Origin: Comamonas testosteroni
Lineage (GTDB): Bacteria; Pseudomonadota; Gammaproteobacteria; Burkholderiales; Burkholderiaceae_C
NCBI GenBank assembly: GCA_008727115.1
Contig: CP044131.1
Coordinates: 3,224,001-3,288,000 of the forward strand
Direction of reading: 5' to 3'
DNA length: 64,000 bases
Positions 44,182 through 52,382 of this stretch are shown here, in pieces. The stretch's first letter is position 1. Each line of letters opens with the position of its first letter. The position numbers and the translations under genes were made by a program. The notes under the pieces are model-generated. The model was not told the DNA's origin, did no database searches, and saw nothing but the letters and a program-made list of their open reading frames with translations.

Positions 44182-44580
44182 TCAAGTCGCTGCCGTGGGA
44201 GGCCGGTCTTTTCGGTAGGCATTTTTCACCGCAATCTTTCCATCCCGAAACGTAAAGACGTCCACCATGCGCGCCTCCACGCGCAGGCCATCGGCCTTGG
44301 TGCCTTTGAACGTGCACTCGGAGATGCCGCGTGCGCCGCACACAAAGTGCTCTCCATCCACCCAGGCGGCATCGGGAAAAGCCTGCCAGGCCATCTGAAA
44401 ACCATCTCGCACCGCTTCACGCCCCACGAAGCTGCGCCCCATCAGGTCTGGCCCAGCAACGGCGTGAAACTCGCACTCATCGGCCATGAAGCCCATCAAG
44501 GCGTCAATGTCATGGCGATTCCATGCCTCAGCAAAGCGTGCAAGCAACTGGGCATCAGGTTGAACATGGGGGGAACTCAT
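44182..44580 (-). CDS. NTF2/SnoaL-fold protein, TauX-like (taurine dehydrogenase small-subunit paralogue A)
   Basis: The 132-residue cone-shaped-barrel protein has WNRHDIDALMGFMADECEFH, AVAGPDLMGRSFVGREAV and VDVFTFRDGKIAVKNAYRKD. This pattern matches what I know as the small subunit of taurine dehydrogenase (TauX). By eye it differs from paralogue B at 48264-48656 at about 13 of 112 aligned residues. It is the first gene before an amino-acid permease, not beside a FAD subunit. It could be a spare small subunit, pair with the same TauY, or serve another amine oxidase. Confidence 0.8.
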   Translation of the reverse strand: MSSPHVQPDAQLLARFAEAWNRHDIDALMGFMADECEFHAVAGPDLMGRSFVGREAVRDGFQMAWQAFPDAAWVDGEHFVCGARGISECTFKGTKADGLRVEARMVDVFTFRDGKIAVKNAYRKDRPPTAAT

Positions 44581-44658
44581 ACTTACTCCAAAAATGGCTC
44601 ATGCCTTGAGCTTTCGCATTGAACAATGCGCACCTCCTTGACAGAAGCAAACTCCGAT

Positions 44659-44727
44659 TTCGATAAGCCATGCTAGGAAGCCTAAGCGCTATTTCGTAGA
44701 ACCAGCGCCGAACAATCGTTAAGTCCA
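44659..44727. promoter_or_regulatory. bipartite motif upstream of TauX-like paralogue A
   Basis: TTCGATAAGCCATGCTAGG is followed, 38 bases from its start, by TAGAACCAG-N8-AATCGTTA and then GTCCA. The same elements occur at 48724-48793 with nearly the same spacing. This is a candidate site for the MocR-type regulator. Confidence 0.6.
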
Positions 44728-44945
44728 ATCAAATCAAGACCGGCCCACGAAGCTTTCTCCCCCTCAGAAAGCACGCTTCAAAAACTCAATAAACCATTGA
44801 AAATATTGAATTTATTTACGCAATTAGACATCTAAATCCGGTGGACTCTTAGCCCTTGCTAATCTCGCGACCTAGGTAAAACGATAGGCCCTGCCAACGC
44901 CAGAATTTCCTGCCTTTCGGAGATCTCGGGCATCAAGACCGGACG

Positions 44946-44978
44946 CAAAAAAGACCAGGGCTTGAGACCCTGGCCTTT
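44946..44978 (-). terminator. terminator of the TRAP transporter operon
   Basis: The minus-strand stem CCAGGG/CCCTGG is extended by AGG/TCT and followed by TTTTTTG, 39 bp past the large-permease stop. Confidence 0.85.
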
Positions 44979-45016
44979 GCTGTTTTTGAGCGTTTCGGAC
45001 TTAACTCCGCAATCGA

Positions 45017-46357
45017 TCAATAGCCCATTTGCTTTGGCAGCCACAGAGAAAGCTGCGGGAAGAAAGCAATGATGAAGACAGCGAGTACGGACACGATGGT
45101 GAACGGCAGCACTCTGGCCACGATTTTTTCCACCGGCTCCCCTCCAATCCCTGAGGCCACAAAAAGGTTTTCGCCCAGCGGTGGCGTCTGGAAGCCGATC
45201 GAGAGCGCGCAGATCACCACGATGCCAACATGCGTGGGATCAGCGCCCAGCATGTACATGATGGGCAAGAGCACAGGCACCAGAATCATGATGGCGGCCA
45301 GCGTCTCCATGAACATGTCAACGAACAGCAGGAACAGAATCAGAATCGTCCAGATCAGCAGCACGTTATCCGTGAAGGACAGGATGGACTCCGCCGCCAT
45401 GGCCGGAATGCGCGCCTCCACCAGCAGGCGCCCAAATGCCGTGGCTGTGAACAAGATGAGCAGCACCCGCCCCGTAATCCATGTCGTGGTGCGCAGGGAT
45501 TGCAGCAAGGAAGCCAGCTTCAGTTCTTTGTGCACAAAAATGCCCACGAACAACGTGTAGAAGATCGCAATCACAGCCGACTCGGTGGGCGTAAAAAAGC
45601 CTGCGTAAATCCCCCCCAGAATAATCAGCGGAGCCAGCATGGACCAGATACCGGCACGCAGCGCCTTGCCAATGCTTTGCTTGCACCACTTCTCCGTCAA
45701 GCCCTTGTACCCACGCCTGCGAGAGATGAAGTAGTTCATCAAGATCAGGCTGGTCGCCATCACCAGGCCCGGCATGACACCCGCCACAAACAGCTTGGGG
45801 ATCGATGGCGTGGCAAAGCTGCCGAACTTCTCCAGAGCCTGGGGCGGAGGCGCCATACCCAAGGCTGAAATGCCAAAAATCACCATGGGAATGGACGGAG
45901 GAATGATGATCCCCAGCCCTCCGGAAGCTGCCGTCACCGCAGAGGCATAGGCACGGTCGTAACGCCGCTGCGTCATGGCAGGGATCATCAGCATGCCAAT
46001 GGCCGCCGTCGTTGCCGGGCCCGAGCCTGAGATGGCACCAAAGAACAGGCAGGCCAGGATAGTTGCCAGCCCCAGGCCTCCGGTAATCGGCCCTGCAAAG
46101 GCTTCTGCAATATCCACCAGCCTTCTGGATATGCCCGCCGCCTCCATCAAGGCGCCAGCCAGGACAAAGGCCGGCAAAGCCATCAGGGGGAAGCTCCCCA
46201 CCGACGTAAAGGCAATCTGAACCAAGGCAATCGGATCCTTGTCCAGTACCAGGTAAGCCGCCATTGCGCTGCCACCCAAAGCCACCGAAATCGGTGCCCC
46301 CATGATCAACAGCAAGCCAAAGCTGCCAAACAATATCTCTACTAAATAGTTTTCCAC
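45017..46357 (-). CDS. dctM: TRAP transporter large permease (DctM/TauM-like)
   Basis: The 446-residue large membrane subunit of a tripartite ATP-independent transporter uses the sodium gradient to drive uptake of a substrate delivered by the binding protein. It has about 12 segments. Family motifs include GAPISVALGGSAMAAY, LPAFVLAGALMEAAGISRRL, LFGAISGSGPATTAAIG and GGLGIIIPPSIPMVIFG. GTG 46357 is the likely start (AAGGTG upstream). It follows dctQ by 16 bp. TRAP transporters named TauKLM import taurine in Rhodobacter, consistent with this locus. Confidence 0.93.
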   Translation of the reverse strand: MENYLVEILFGSFGLLLIMGAPISVALGGSAMAAYLVLDKDPIALVQIAFTSVGSFPLMALPAFVLAGALMEAAGISRRLVDIAEAFAGPITGGLGLATILACLFFGAISGSGPATTAAIGMLMIPAMTQRRYDRAYASAVTAASGGLGIIIPPSIPMVIFGISALGMAPPPQALEKFGSFATPSIPKLFVAGVMPGLVMATSLILMNYFISRRRGYKGLTEKWCKQSIGKALRAGIWSMLAPLIILGGIYAGFFTPTESAVIAIFYTLFVGIFVHKELKLASLLQSLRTTTWITGRVLLILFTATAFGRLLVEARIPAMAAESILSFTDNVLLIWTILILFLLFVDMFMETLAAIMILVPVLLPIMYMLGADPTHVGIVVICALSIGFQTPPLGENLFVASGIGGEPVEKIVARVLPFTIVSVLAVFIIAFFPQLSLWLPKQMGY

Positions 46358-46373
46358 GGCATCACCTTTGCAG

Positions 46374-46922
46374 TCATGGATTGGAGGTGGTGGCTTGCTG
46401 GTTCAGAGCCTGCAGCTCTTTTTGCTCGGGATCCAGCAACTCCTCTCCACGAACCACCGTCAAATACAGGTTGATCAGCACCCGCAGCGCCATCAGCGCA
46501 AAGGCAATGGGCAAGATGAGATAAATCCACTTCATGGGGATGCCCAGGGTCTGGGATTTCCAGAAACGATTCATGTGGTTGAACACGAAGTCGTAGGCCA
46601 GATAGGCGAAGTAGAGGTTGAAGGCAATCCAGAGCACATCCGATGCCGCCAGCATGAACTTGCCAAGCGCCTTCGGCAGATACTTGAACTGGAACATCAC
46701 GCGGTTGTGGGCCGAGATCTTGGCTGCAACCACCGCGCCCATGTACGCAAACCACACAAACATATAGGTGGAAAGCTCTTCACTCCAGGCGATGGAGTAG
46801 CCGAAGACCTGGCGTGCAACGATCTGCACAAAAAGCAGGGTGACAAAGGCAGCCAGCAAAAGCTCGCACAAAACCGTCTCTGTCTTGTTGAGGCACTTGA
46901 GTAGTGCTCTGAGGAAAGACAT
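46374..46922 (-). CDS. dctQ: TRAP transporter small permease (DctQ/TauL-like)
   Basis: The 182-residue, four-helix small membrane subunit has VARQVFGYSIAWSEELSTYMFVWFAYMGAV in its first half, the DctQ signature. It includes the WSEEL segment that contacts the binding protein/permease complex. ATG 46922 is chosen because AAGGAG precedes it; the 6-codon longer frame lacks a site. It is the second gene of the binding protein - DctQ - DctM operon. Confidence 0.92.
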   Translation of the reverse strand: MSFLRALLKCLNKTETVLCELLLAAFVTLLFVQIVARQVFGYSIAWSEELSTYMFVWFAYMGAVVAAKISAHNRVMFQFKYLPKALGKFMLAASDVLWIAFNLYFAYLAYDFVFNHMNRFWKSQTLGIPMKWIYLILPIAFALMALRVLINLYLTVVRGEELLDPEQKELQALNQQATTSNP

Positions 46923-47095
46923 GGCATCTCCTTGAGGCAAGCATCAGCCCGGTGCTACGCCAGAAAGCACATGCCAGCGGCATTCAGGCGGGCCCGCAGT
47001 GCCCATTGGGTTGAGGCAAATAGAAAGTGAGCCTGGAAGTCAGAACGCTTGCTCCCTCCAGGGCAGGGCCTTGGAGGGAAGAAGAACTCTCAGAC

Positions 47096-48091
47096 TCAAC
47101 GCCCCAGAGTGCGCAGTACTTGATCCAGCTTGGCCTTGCCGCCGATGCTGTCGTAGAACTGTGGCCAGACCGCCTGAGTCGCCTTGCTGATCCACTCTTT
47201 TTCGCCGTCCGCCGGATCGACGATTTGCATGCCCTTGGCCGTCAGCTCCTTGCGGATGCGCCCTTCGGTGGCCTGAATCCAGGAATAGCTATGCTCCGAG
47301 GCTTCAGCACCGGCTTCGAGAATCGCTTTTTGCACATCCGCGGGCTGCTTTTTGAACACGGCCTCGCTGACAATCAGCGGCTCCAGCGAGTACACGTAGC
47401 GAATGTTCGTGATGTACTTCTGAACCTCATTGAACTGCATTGCAGAGATGGTCATGAAGGGATTGTCCTGACCGTCCACCACGCGCTGCTGAAGTGCGGT
47501 AAATGTTTCCGACCATGCCATGGGAGTGGGGTTGATGCCCCAGGCCTTGTAGCTGGCGATCATGATTTCATTCTTGGGAACGCGAATCTTGAGCCCTGCC
47601 AGATCCGCCACCTTGGTCACCGGCTTTTTGGAGTTGGTGAGCACTCGAAAGCCCGAGTAGGACCAGCCCACGATACGCACGCGGGCATCGCGCAAGGTAT
47701 TGGCCGTCAGTTCCTTGCCGACCTCACCCATGGTCAGCTTCTTGGCCTCTTCCGCGCTCTGAATCACATAAGGCAGCGTCAACACTCCCACCGAAGGAGA
47801 GAAAGGCGTGATGTTGTTGACCGCCAGAATGGAGAAGTCCAGCGTCCCCATGGCGGCGTTGTTGACCGTGTCTTCTTCGCTTCCCAGCGCGCCGTTGGGA
47901 AACAGATCCACCTTGTGTTTGCCCGCTGTTTTTTGCTCGAACAGCTGCTTGAATTTAGTGCCCAGCTCCCACTGTGTGCCGCCCTGTGCGTCGCCCACTG
48001 CCACCTTGAAGGTGGCGGACCATGCATTGCCTCCAGCCAGCACGGCTGCAGCGCAAGCGACATAAGAAATCGTTTTTTTGATATTCACCAT
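47096..48091 (-). CDS. dctP: TRAP transporter periplasmic binding protein (DctP/TauK-like)
   Basis: The 331-residue protein has a Sec signal (residues 1-25, ending NAWSA). The mature protein shows FKVAVGDAQGGTQWELGTKF, VDLFPNGALGSEEDTVNNAA, LKIRVPKNEIMIASYKAWG with the conserved Arg expected to bind a carboxylate or sulfonate, and VVDGQDNPFMTISAMQF. It would capture substrate for DctQM. The start at 48091 follows AAGGAG. It lies 172 bp after TauX-like paralogue B, mirroring paralogue A and its permease. Confidence 0.92.
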   Translation of the reverse strand: MVNIKKTISYVACAAAVLAGGNAWSATFKVAVGDAQGGTQWELGTKFKQLFEQKTAGKHKVDLFPNGALGSEEDTVNNAAMGTLDFSILAVNNITPFSPSVGVLTLPYVIQSAEEAKKLTMGEVGKELTANTLRDARVRIVGWSYSGFRVLTNSKKPVTKVADLAGLKIRVPKNEIMIASYKAWGINPTPMAWSETFTALQQRVVDGQDNPFMTISAMQFNEVQKYITNIRYVYSLEPLIVSEAVFKKQPADVQKAILEAGAEASEHSYSWIQATEGRIRKELTAKGMQIVDPADGEKEWISKATQAVWPQFYDSIGGKAKLDQVLRTLGR

Positions 48092-48263
48092 ATTTGTCTC
48101 CTTATTTGTATTGAGTGCTGTGAAACCACCCAGCAGACCGAAGGAAGGTTTGCGATCGAGACGAGGCATGAAGCCGCAGGCAGTACAAAAGTACGACAGG
48201 GCGAAACAGCAACGTATCGAGGGTGGTGTCAGCGGCTCTTATCTATGGCTGGCTCTATCGCTG

Positions 48264-48656
48264 TCAGCCCACAGCAATCGGCGGACGATCCTTGCGAAAG
48301 GCGTTCTTGACGGCGATCTTTCCATCACGGAATGTGAAGACGTCGACCATGCGTGCTTCCACGCGCTGGCCATCGGCCTTCGTGCCCTTGAACGTGCACT
48401 CGGAAAGGCCCAGGTCTCCATGGGCAAAGTGCACGCCATCCACCCAGGCCGCGTCGGGGAAGGCCTGCCAGGCCATCTGAAAGCCCTCGCGCACTGCATC
48501 TCGCCCCACAAAGCTGCGGCCCATCAGATCAGGCCCGGCAACGGCATGGAATTCGCACTCATCGGCCATGAAGCTCATCAGCGCCTCAATGTCATGGCGA
48601 TTCCAGGCAGCGGCAAAGTCCGCCAGGAACTGGGCATTGGGTTGGCTCGTTGTCAA
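48264..48656 (-). CDS. tauX: NTF2/SnoaL-fold protein, TauX-like (taurine dehydrogenase small-subunit paralogue B)
   Basis: The 130-residue protein is almost a copy of paralogue A: AVAGPDLMGRSFVGRDAV, MAWQAFPDAAWVDG and VDVFTFRDGKIAVKNAFRKD. It is divergent from the FAD oxidoreductase (TauY-like) and upstream of the TRAP genes. That is the arrangement expected if TauX and TauY together form taurine dehydrogenase (taurine to sulfoacetaldehyde plus ammonium, electrons to cytochrome c). The TauX assignment rests on recalled family patterns and context, not a search. Confidence 0.78.
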   Translation of the reverse strand: MTTSQPNAQFLADFAAAWNRHDIEALMSFMADECEFHAVAGPDLMGRSFVGRDAVREGFQMAWQAFPDAAWVDGVHFAHGDLGLSECTFKGTKADGQRVEARMVDVFTFRDGKIAVKNAFRKDRPPIAVG

Positions 48657-48999
48657 TGGTTTCTCCTCGTAGTTGGTTGGCTTGCCACGTTTCTCAGGAA
48701 ACGTTGCGCTAAGTCATCGAGTCTTCGATGAGCCATAGTAGGTTGCAGCCTTGCAGACTGGTTAGAACCAGATCACCCCAATCGTTAGGTCCAGATGACA
48801 GTCCCCATGCTTCTGGCTCCATCAAAACCTCAGCCTTGGCCCTAACAAGCTTCCCCTGTCGCTGGCTATGCTGCATTCAACAACCCGTGCCCTGGTCTGT
48901 GAAACACGCCCAGGTGAATACCCGCACTGGCTTGCAGCAATCAATTTCATAGCAATAGAGCGACGCTTAAAGCGCAGCCGATATCAGGAGACAAGCAGC
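48657..48999. other. divergent promoter region between tauX-like B and tauY-like genes
   Basis: No gene is supported. It holds the second copy of the bipartite motif near the left side. The right half is the leader of the FAD oxidase gene, whose ribosome site is CAGGAGAC at about 48986. Confidence 0.6.
48724..48793. promoter_or_regulatory. bipartite motif upstream of TauX-like paralogue B
   Basis: TTCGATGAGCCATAGTAGG, then TAGAACCAG-N8-AATCGTTA and GTCCA. This matches 44659-44727 at 16 of 19 bases in the first element, and at every base of TAGAACCAG, AATCGTTA and GTCCA. It could act on both divergent genes. Confidence 0.6.
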
Positions 49000-50421
49000 A
49001 TGAAAGCCGAGGACATTCGCCCCAGCCACCGCAACCCCTATGACCCGCAATACGACCCCTTGGTGGCCGCCAACCCCGGTCACGGTGCAGGCTATGCCCC
49101 CACTTACTGGGTCGGAACGGCGGGCCGCCCCCCCGAAGATGACGGCCCCATCGAAGCAGACACCGAAGCGGATGTCGTCATCGTGGGCTCGGGCTTCACC
49201 GGTTTGTCGACGGCTCTTTTCCTGGCGCGCGAGCATGGCATTCGCGCCATCGTTCTTGATGCCAACCAGACGGCCTGGGGCTGCACCAGCCGCAACGGCG
49301 GCCAGGGTCAAAATGCCAGCGGCCGCCTTTATCGCTCCCAATGGATCGATCGCTGGGGCAAGGACGTGGCCCTGAAGCTGGATGCGGAAATCCGCGAAGG
49401 CTTTGAGACCTTCAAGGATCTGGTCGCGGAGTTTCCAGAGTGCGAGCCTCAGCCTGGCGGGCACTTGTACATTGCCCACCGCGACAGAAAAATGGACTTT
49501 CTGCGCAACGAGACCCGGGTGATGCGTGAAGTCTTCGGCTATGACGCACGCATACTCAGCACCGCAGAGGTGCGCCGGGACTATGTCGATGATGCCGACT
49601 GCCGCGGAGCCATGCACGAGCCCGACGGCATTGGCGTACACCCTTTGAAGCTCGCCTTCGCTTACTTGCGCAAGGCCCGCGAACTGGGTGTGAAGGTACA
49701 CCCCGCGAGCCCTGTGATCGGCATGAAGACCGTCAATGGCGTGCACTACCTGCAGACACCGGGCGGCACGGTCAAAGCCCGCGCTGTGGGCTTTGCCACC
49801 GGGGGCTACACCAGCAATGGCATGCACCGCAGCCTGAATTCGAAAATCATGCCGATTCTCTCGAACTCGCTGGTCACCCGCCCTTTGACAGAAGAAGAGC
49901 TGGAAGCCACGAGCTTCAAGACCACGCAGGTCATTACCGACACCCGTACGCTGCGCTTTTACTACCGCAAGTTGCCGGACAACCGCGTCCAGATCGGCAG
50001 CCGCAGCGCGATCACGGGCGCTGACGCCCCCAACCCTGTGCACATGGCCAAGCTGGTCGATGGCCTGCACCACAAGTTCCCTGCCCTCAAGGGAATTCCC
50101 ATCGATTACTCGTGGTGGGGCTGGGTCGATGTCAGCCACGACATGATGCCCCGCATCTGCCAGCCCGACCCCAAGGAAAGCGTTTTTTACGCGACCGGCT
50201 ATGGCGGCAACGGCGTGTCTTTTTCCGCCCACGCAGGCCGCCGCATGGCCCAGCGCATCGCTGGCGTGCAAAGCCCGGCTTTCACTTTGCCCATCTACAA
50301 CTCCGAGCTGGAGTACCCCAATGTCTTCAACATGGTGCGCTCTCAGGCCTTCGCACCGTTTCGCCGCATGGGCCAGCGCTTCCTCTATCACTGGTACCAC
50401 ATGAACGACGAGAAGCAGTGA
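49000..50421 (+). CDS. tauY: FAD-dependent amine oxidoreductase, taurine dehydrogenase large-subunit-like
   Basis: The 473-residue flavoprotein is of the DAO/PuuB superfamily. The ADP-binding motif VVIVGSGFTGLSTALFLA lies near residues 58-75, with CTSRNGGQGQNASGRL in the FAD region. The C-terminal GWVDVSHDMMPRICQP and ATGYGGNGVSFSAHAGRRMA close the fold. PuuB-like enzymes oxidise amines; TauY, the catalytic subunit of taurine dehydrogenase, is of this kind. Divergence from the TauX-like gene and proximity to TRAP, MocR and xsc genes favour taurine or a similar amino-sulfonate. Gamma-glutamyl-putrescine oxidase is the alternative. The start is set by CAGGAGAC. Confidence 0.78.
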   Translation: MKAEDIRPSHRNPYDPQYDPLVAANPGHGAGYAPTYWVGTAGRPPEDDGPIEADTEADVVIVGSGFTGLSTALFLAREHGIRAIVLDANQTAWGCTSRNGGQGQNASGRLYRSQWIDRWGKDVALKLDAEIREGFETFKDLVAEFPECEPQPGGHLYIAHRDRKMDFLRNETRVMREVFGYDARILSTAEVRRDYVDDADCRGAMHEPDGIGVHPLKLAFAYLRKARELGVKVHPASPVIGMKTVNGVHYLQTPGGTVKARAVGFATGGYTSNGMHRSLNSKIMPILSNSLVTRPLTEEELEATSFKTTQVITDTRTLRFYYRKLPDNRVQIGSRSAITGADAPNPVHMAKLVDGLHHKFPALKGIPIDYSWWGWVDVSHDMMPRICQPDPKESVFYATGYGGNGVSFSAHAGRRMAQRIAGVQSPAFTLPIYNSELEYPNVFNMVRSQAFAPFRRMGQRFLYHWYHMNDEKQ

Positions 50422-50500
50422 GCACGCTTCGCTCAAGCAGCCACCTTGATCCATCAGCATCCATGCCGCCCTGAGCGGTCTGGATGCCGAGAACATCAAT

Positions 50501-50591
50501 AAAAGGAGCTGGTAGCGCTTGTCAATCTTGAATTTCAGATAGTTTTGTATTTGAAATCAAGTAGTGACAAGCGCTATCAGCTCCTTTTTTT
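50501..50591. repeat. 90-bp near-perfect palindrome
   Basis: AAAAGGAGCTGGTAGCGCTT plus GTCA (50501-50524) pairs with 50565-50588 at 23 of 24 bases, and the inner arms (CTTGAATTTCA against TGAAATCAAG) pair further. It ends in a T run on the plus strand. It sits between convergent genes and probably terminates both. Related AGCGCTTG/CAAGCGCT fragments occur at about 10200-10290, 39604-39700 and 59930-60045. Confidence 0.85.
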
Positions 50592-50678
50592 AATATGTGG
50601 GAACGACCAAGCAAGCTGAGGAAAAGCGCTGTGCAAGCGCTCTCTCCTTCAACCCCTTCCACTTCTGCGCTCTCTACT

Positions 50679-52382
50679 TCAGCGCTTGCACAGCAAGGCA
50701 GCAATCTCCAGCATCAGGCTTTCGTCGATTTGCTCAAGCAGATCAATCGCCAGGCGACGGCGATAAAACACGCCCAGATCCAGCCCCACACCCAGGGCAC
50801 AGACCTGAATGTCGCCAGCCCGCTCCTGAGCAGCCAGCACCTGACGCAGGTGCTGATCCAGATAGTGCTCATCATTGGCCTGGTGCGTCGCCGTATCCAT
50901 GGGGCAGCCATCCGAGATCAGCAGCAGGATGCAACGCTGAGCCGTTTGCGCACGCAGCCTCTGGCAAGCCCATTCAACGGCTTCACCATCCAGCCCTTCG
51001 CGAAAGATATCGGGCTTGCGCAGCGCAGCCACGCCCTGTCTTGCATGACGCCAGCGCTTGTTGCCTTCTTTGAAAACAATATGCAAGCGCTCGTTCAGGC
51101 GCCCCGGAAACTCCGGCCTGCCCGCCCTTTGCCACTGGCGCCGCGCGCGGCCACCATTCCAGGCCTGCGTTGAAAACCCGAGAATCTCTACGGCTGCGCC
51201 CGCCATTTCCAGAGAGCGGCCCAGCACATCCAGCAACAAGGACAAAGGCTTGGCGTGAGCCTTCATGGAGCCCGAGCAGTCCATCAGAATGGTGACCGCC
51301 GTTTGATTGACGGGCCTTTGCATTTCCTGCTTGAAGATGGCCGACTGCTGCGGATCGGTCACCAGCTGGGACAGGCGGCTGCCATCAAGGTGTCCTTCTT
51401 CCTGCGCAAAGTTCCAGCCATCCGGCTGATGGCTGGCCAGGCGCTGCTGCAGATAGCGTGCCAGCCGCCCTGCGTGCTGCAGGCCAGCGCTTGCCAGCTC
51501 CTCATCCATCTGGCCGCGAAATTGGCGCAGCTGCTCCGCACGCACCAGGGACGCCGCATGCACCTCGCGATCAAACTCCCGCGTAAAGACCCGGTAGCTT
51601 TGCGCCGTGCTGGCCCAGGCGCGGCTATCGCCGGTCTGCGCCACGGGCAGATCATCAAGGCTCTGAGACTCGAAGTGCAGTGGCAGTGCAAAGTTGCCGC
51701 GCCGCCTGGCCCCAGCAGTGCCGCGCGGCGCATCTTCCTGGGCCGCCAGCACGGCCGCGCTGACCCAGCGACTGATCGCAAGCGCCGGTGCAAGAAACTG
51801 TTGCTGATCGCCTCTGAAGCGCCGCAGCTGCACCCAGTACTGCCCCAGCTCGGGTGCCATGGACAGGCGTGTGGCCTCCACCAGATCGGCCATGCCATGG
51901 GGTATCTCGTGCCCGGTCAAGCGACTCCAGGCAGTGATGGAGACCGTGAACAGCAAGATGCCCAGACTGCTCTCCGTCAGGCCGGAATCCACAAAGGCCT
52001 GGCACCAATGCTCAAAGCGCTGGCGCATGTTGTCGCGTGCACCAGGCCAGCTCTCGGGCACCAGGCTTTCCACCCGCAACTGCTCCAGCAGCTCAAAGAT
52101 CATGCGCTCCACAGGCTCCTTGGCCACATGCGCCTGGAACAAGGACGCATCGCTCAACTGCAAGCGCAGCCCCATGCTGTCGAGCAGGCCCCGCTGATCG
52201 GTCTGCAGCGCTGGCACTTCAATATGGTGAGCCGCCGCCTGCGGCACGGGGTTGATGCCTTGGTACAGGGTCTGCCCGCTCCACTGCAAGGAGTCATCCC
52301 CCGTGATGGCACGCAGCATGGCCCCGCCCCAGGCTTCCATCTGCAGCAAGGAAACCGATTTGGATGAGGCAGCCATGTTCAT
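50679..52382 (-). CDS. CobT-like VWA-domain protein, partner of a MoxR/CobS-type ATPase
   Basis: The 567-residue protein resembles the CobT subunit of aerobic cobaltochelatase. The C-terminal von Willebrand A domain has the MIDAS motif LMDCSGSMKAH (Asp368, Ser370, Ser372) and LLLISDGCPMD. Upstream is a helical N-terminal region with a basic patch GTAGARRRG. It overlaps the cobS-like gene by 4 bases. No CobN large subunit or corrin gene is nearby, so cobalt insertion is doubtful. VWA/MoxR pairs commonly activate metal or redox enzymes, and the adjacent sulfonate genes are the obvious clients (inference). Confidence 0.8.
   Translation of the reverse strand: MNMAASSKSVSLLQMEAWGGAMLRAITGDDSLQWSGQTLYQGINPVPQAAAHHIEVPALQTDQRGLLDSMGLRLQLSDASLFQAHVAKEPVERMIFELLEQLRVESLVPESWPGARDNMRQRFEHWCQAFVDSGLTESSLGILLFTVSITAWSRLTGHEIPHGMADLVEATRLSMAPELGQYWVQLRRFRGDQQQFLAPALAISRWVSAAVLAAQEDAPRGTAGARRRGNFALPLHFESQSLDDLPVAQTGDSRAWASTAQSYRVFTREFDREVHAASLVRAEQLRQFRGQMDEELASAGLQHAGRLARYLQQRLASHQPDGWNFAQEEGHLDGSRLSQLVTDPQQSAIFKQEMQRPVNQTAVTILMDCSGSMKAHAKPLSLLLDVLGRSLEMAGAAVEILGFSTQAWNGGRARRQWQRAGRPEFPGRLNERLHIVFKEGNKRWRHARQGVAALRKPDIFREGLDGEAVEWACQRLRAQTAQRCILLLISDGCPMDTATHQANDEHYLDQHLRQVLAAQERAGDIQVCALGVGLDLGVFYRRRLAIDLLEQIDESLMLEIAALLCKR

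Larger units (their letters stand above)
44581..45016. other. regulatory gap between paralogue A and the TRAP operon
   Basis: No gene is supported. It contains the promoter side of paralogue A, including the bipartite motif at 44659-44727, an AT-rich stretch (about 44770-44830) and the terminator of the TRAP operon. Confidence 0.6.
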
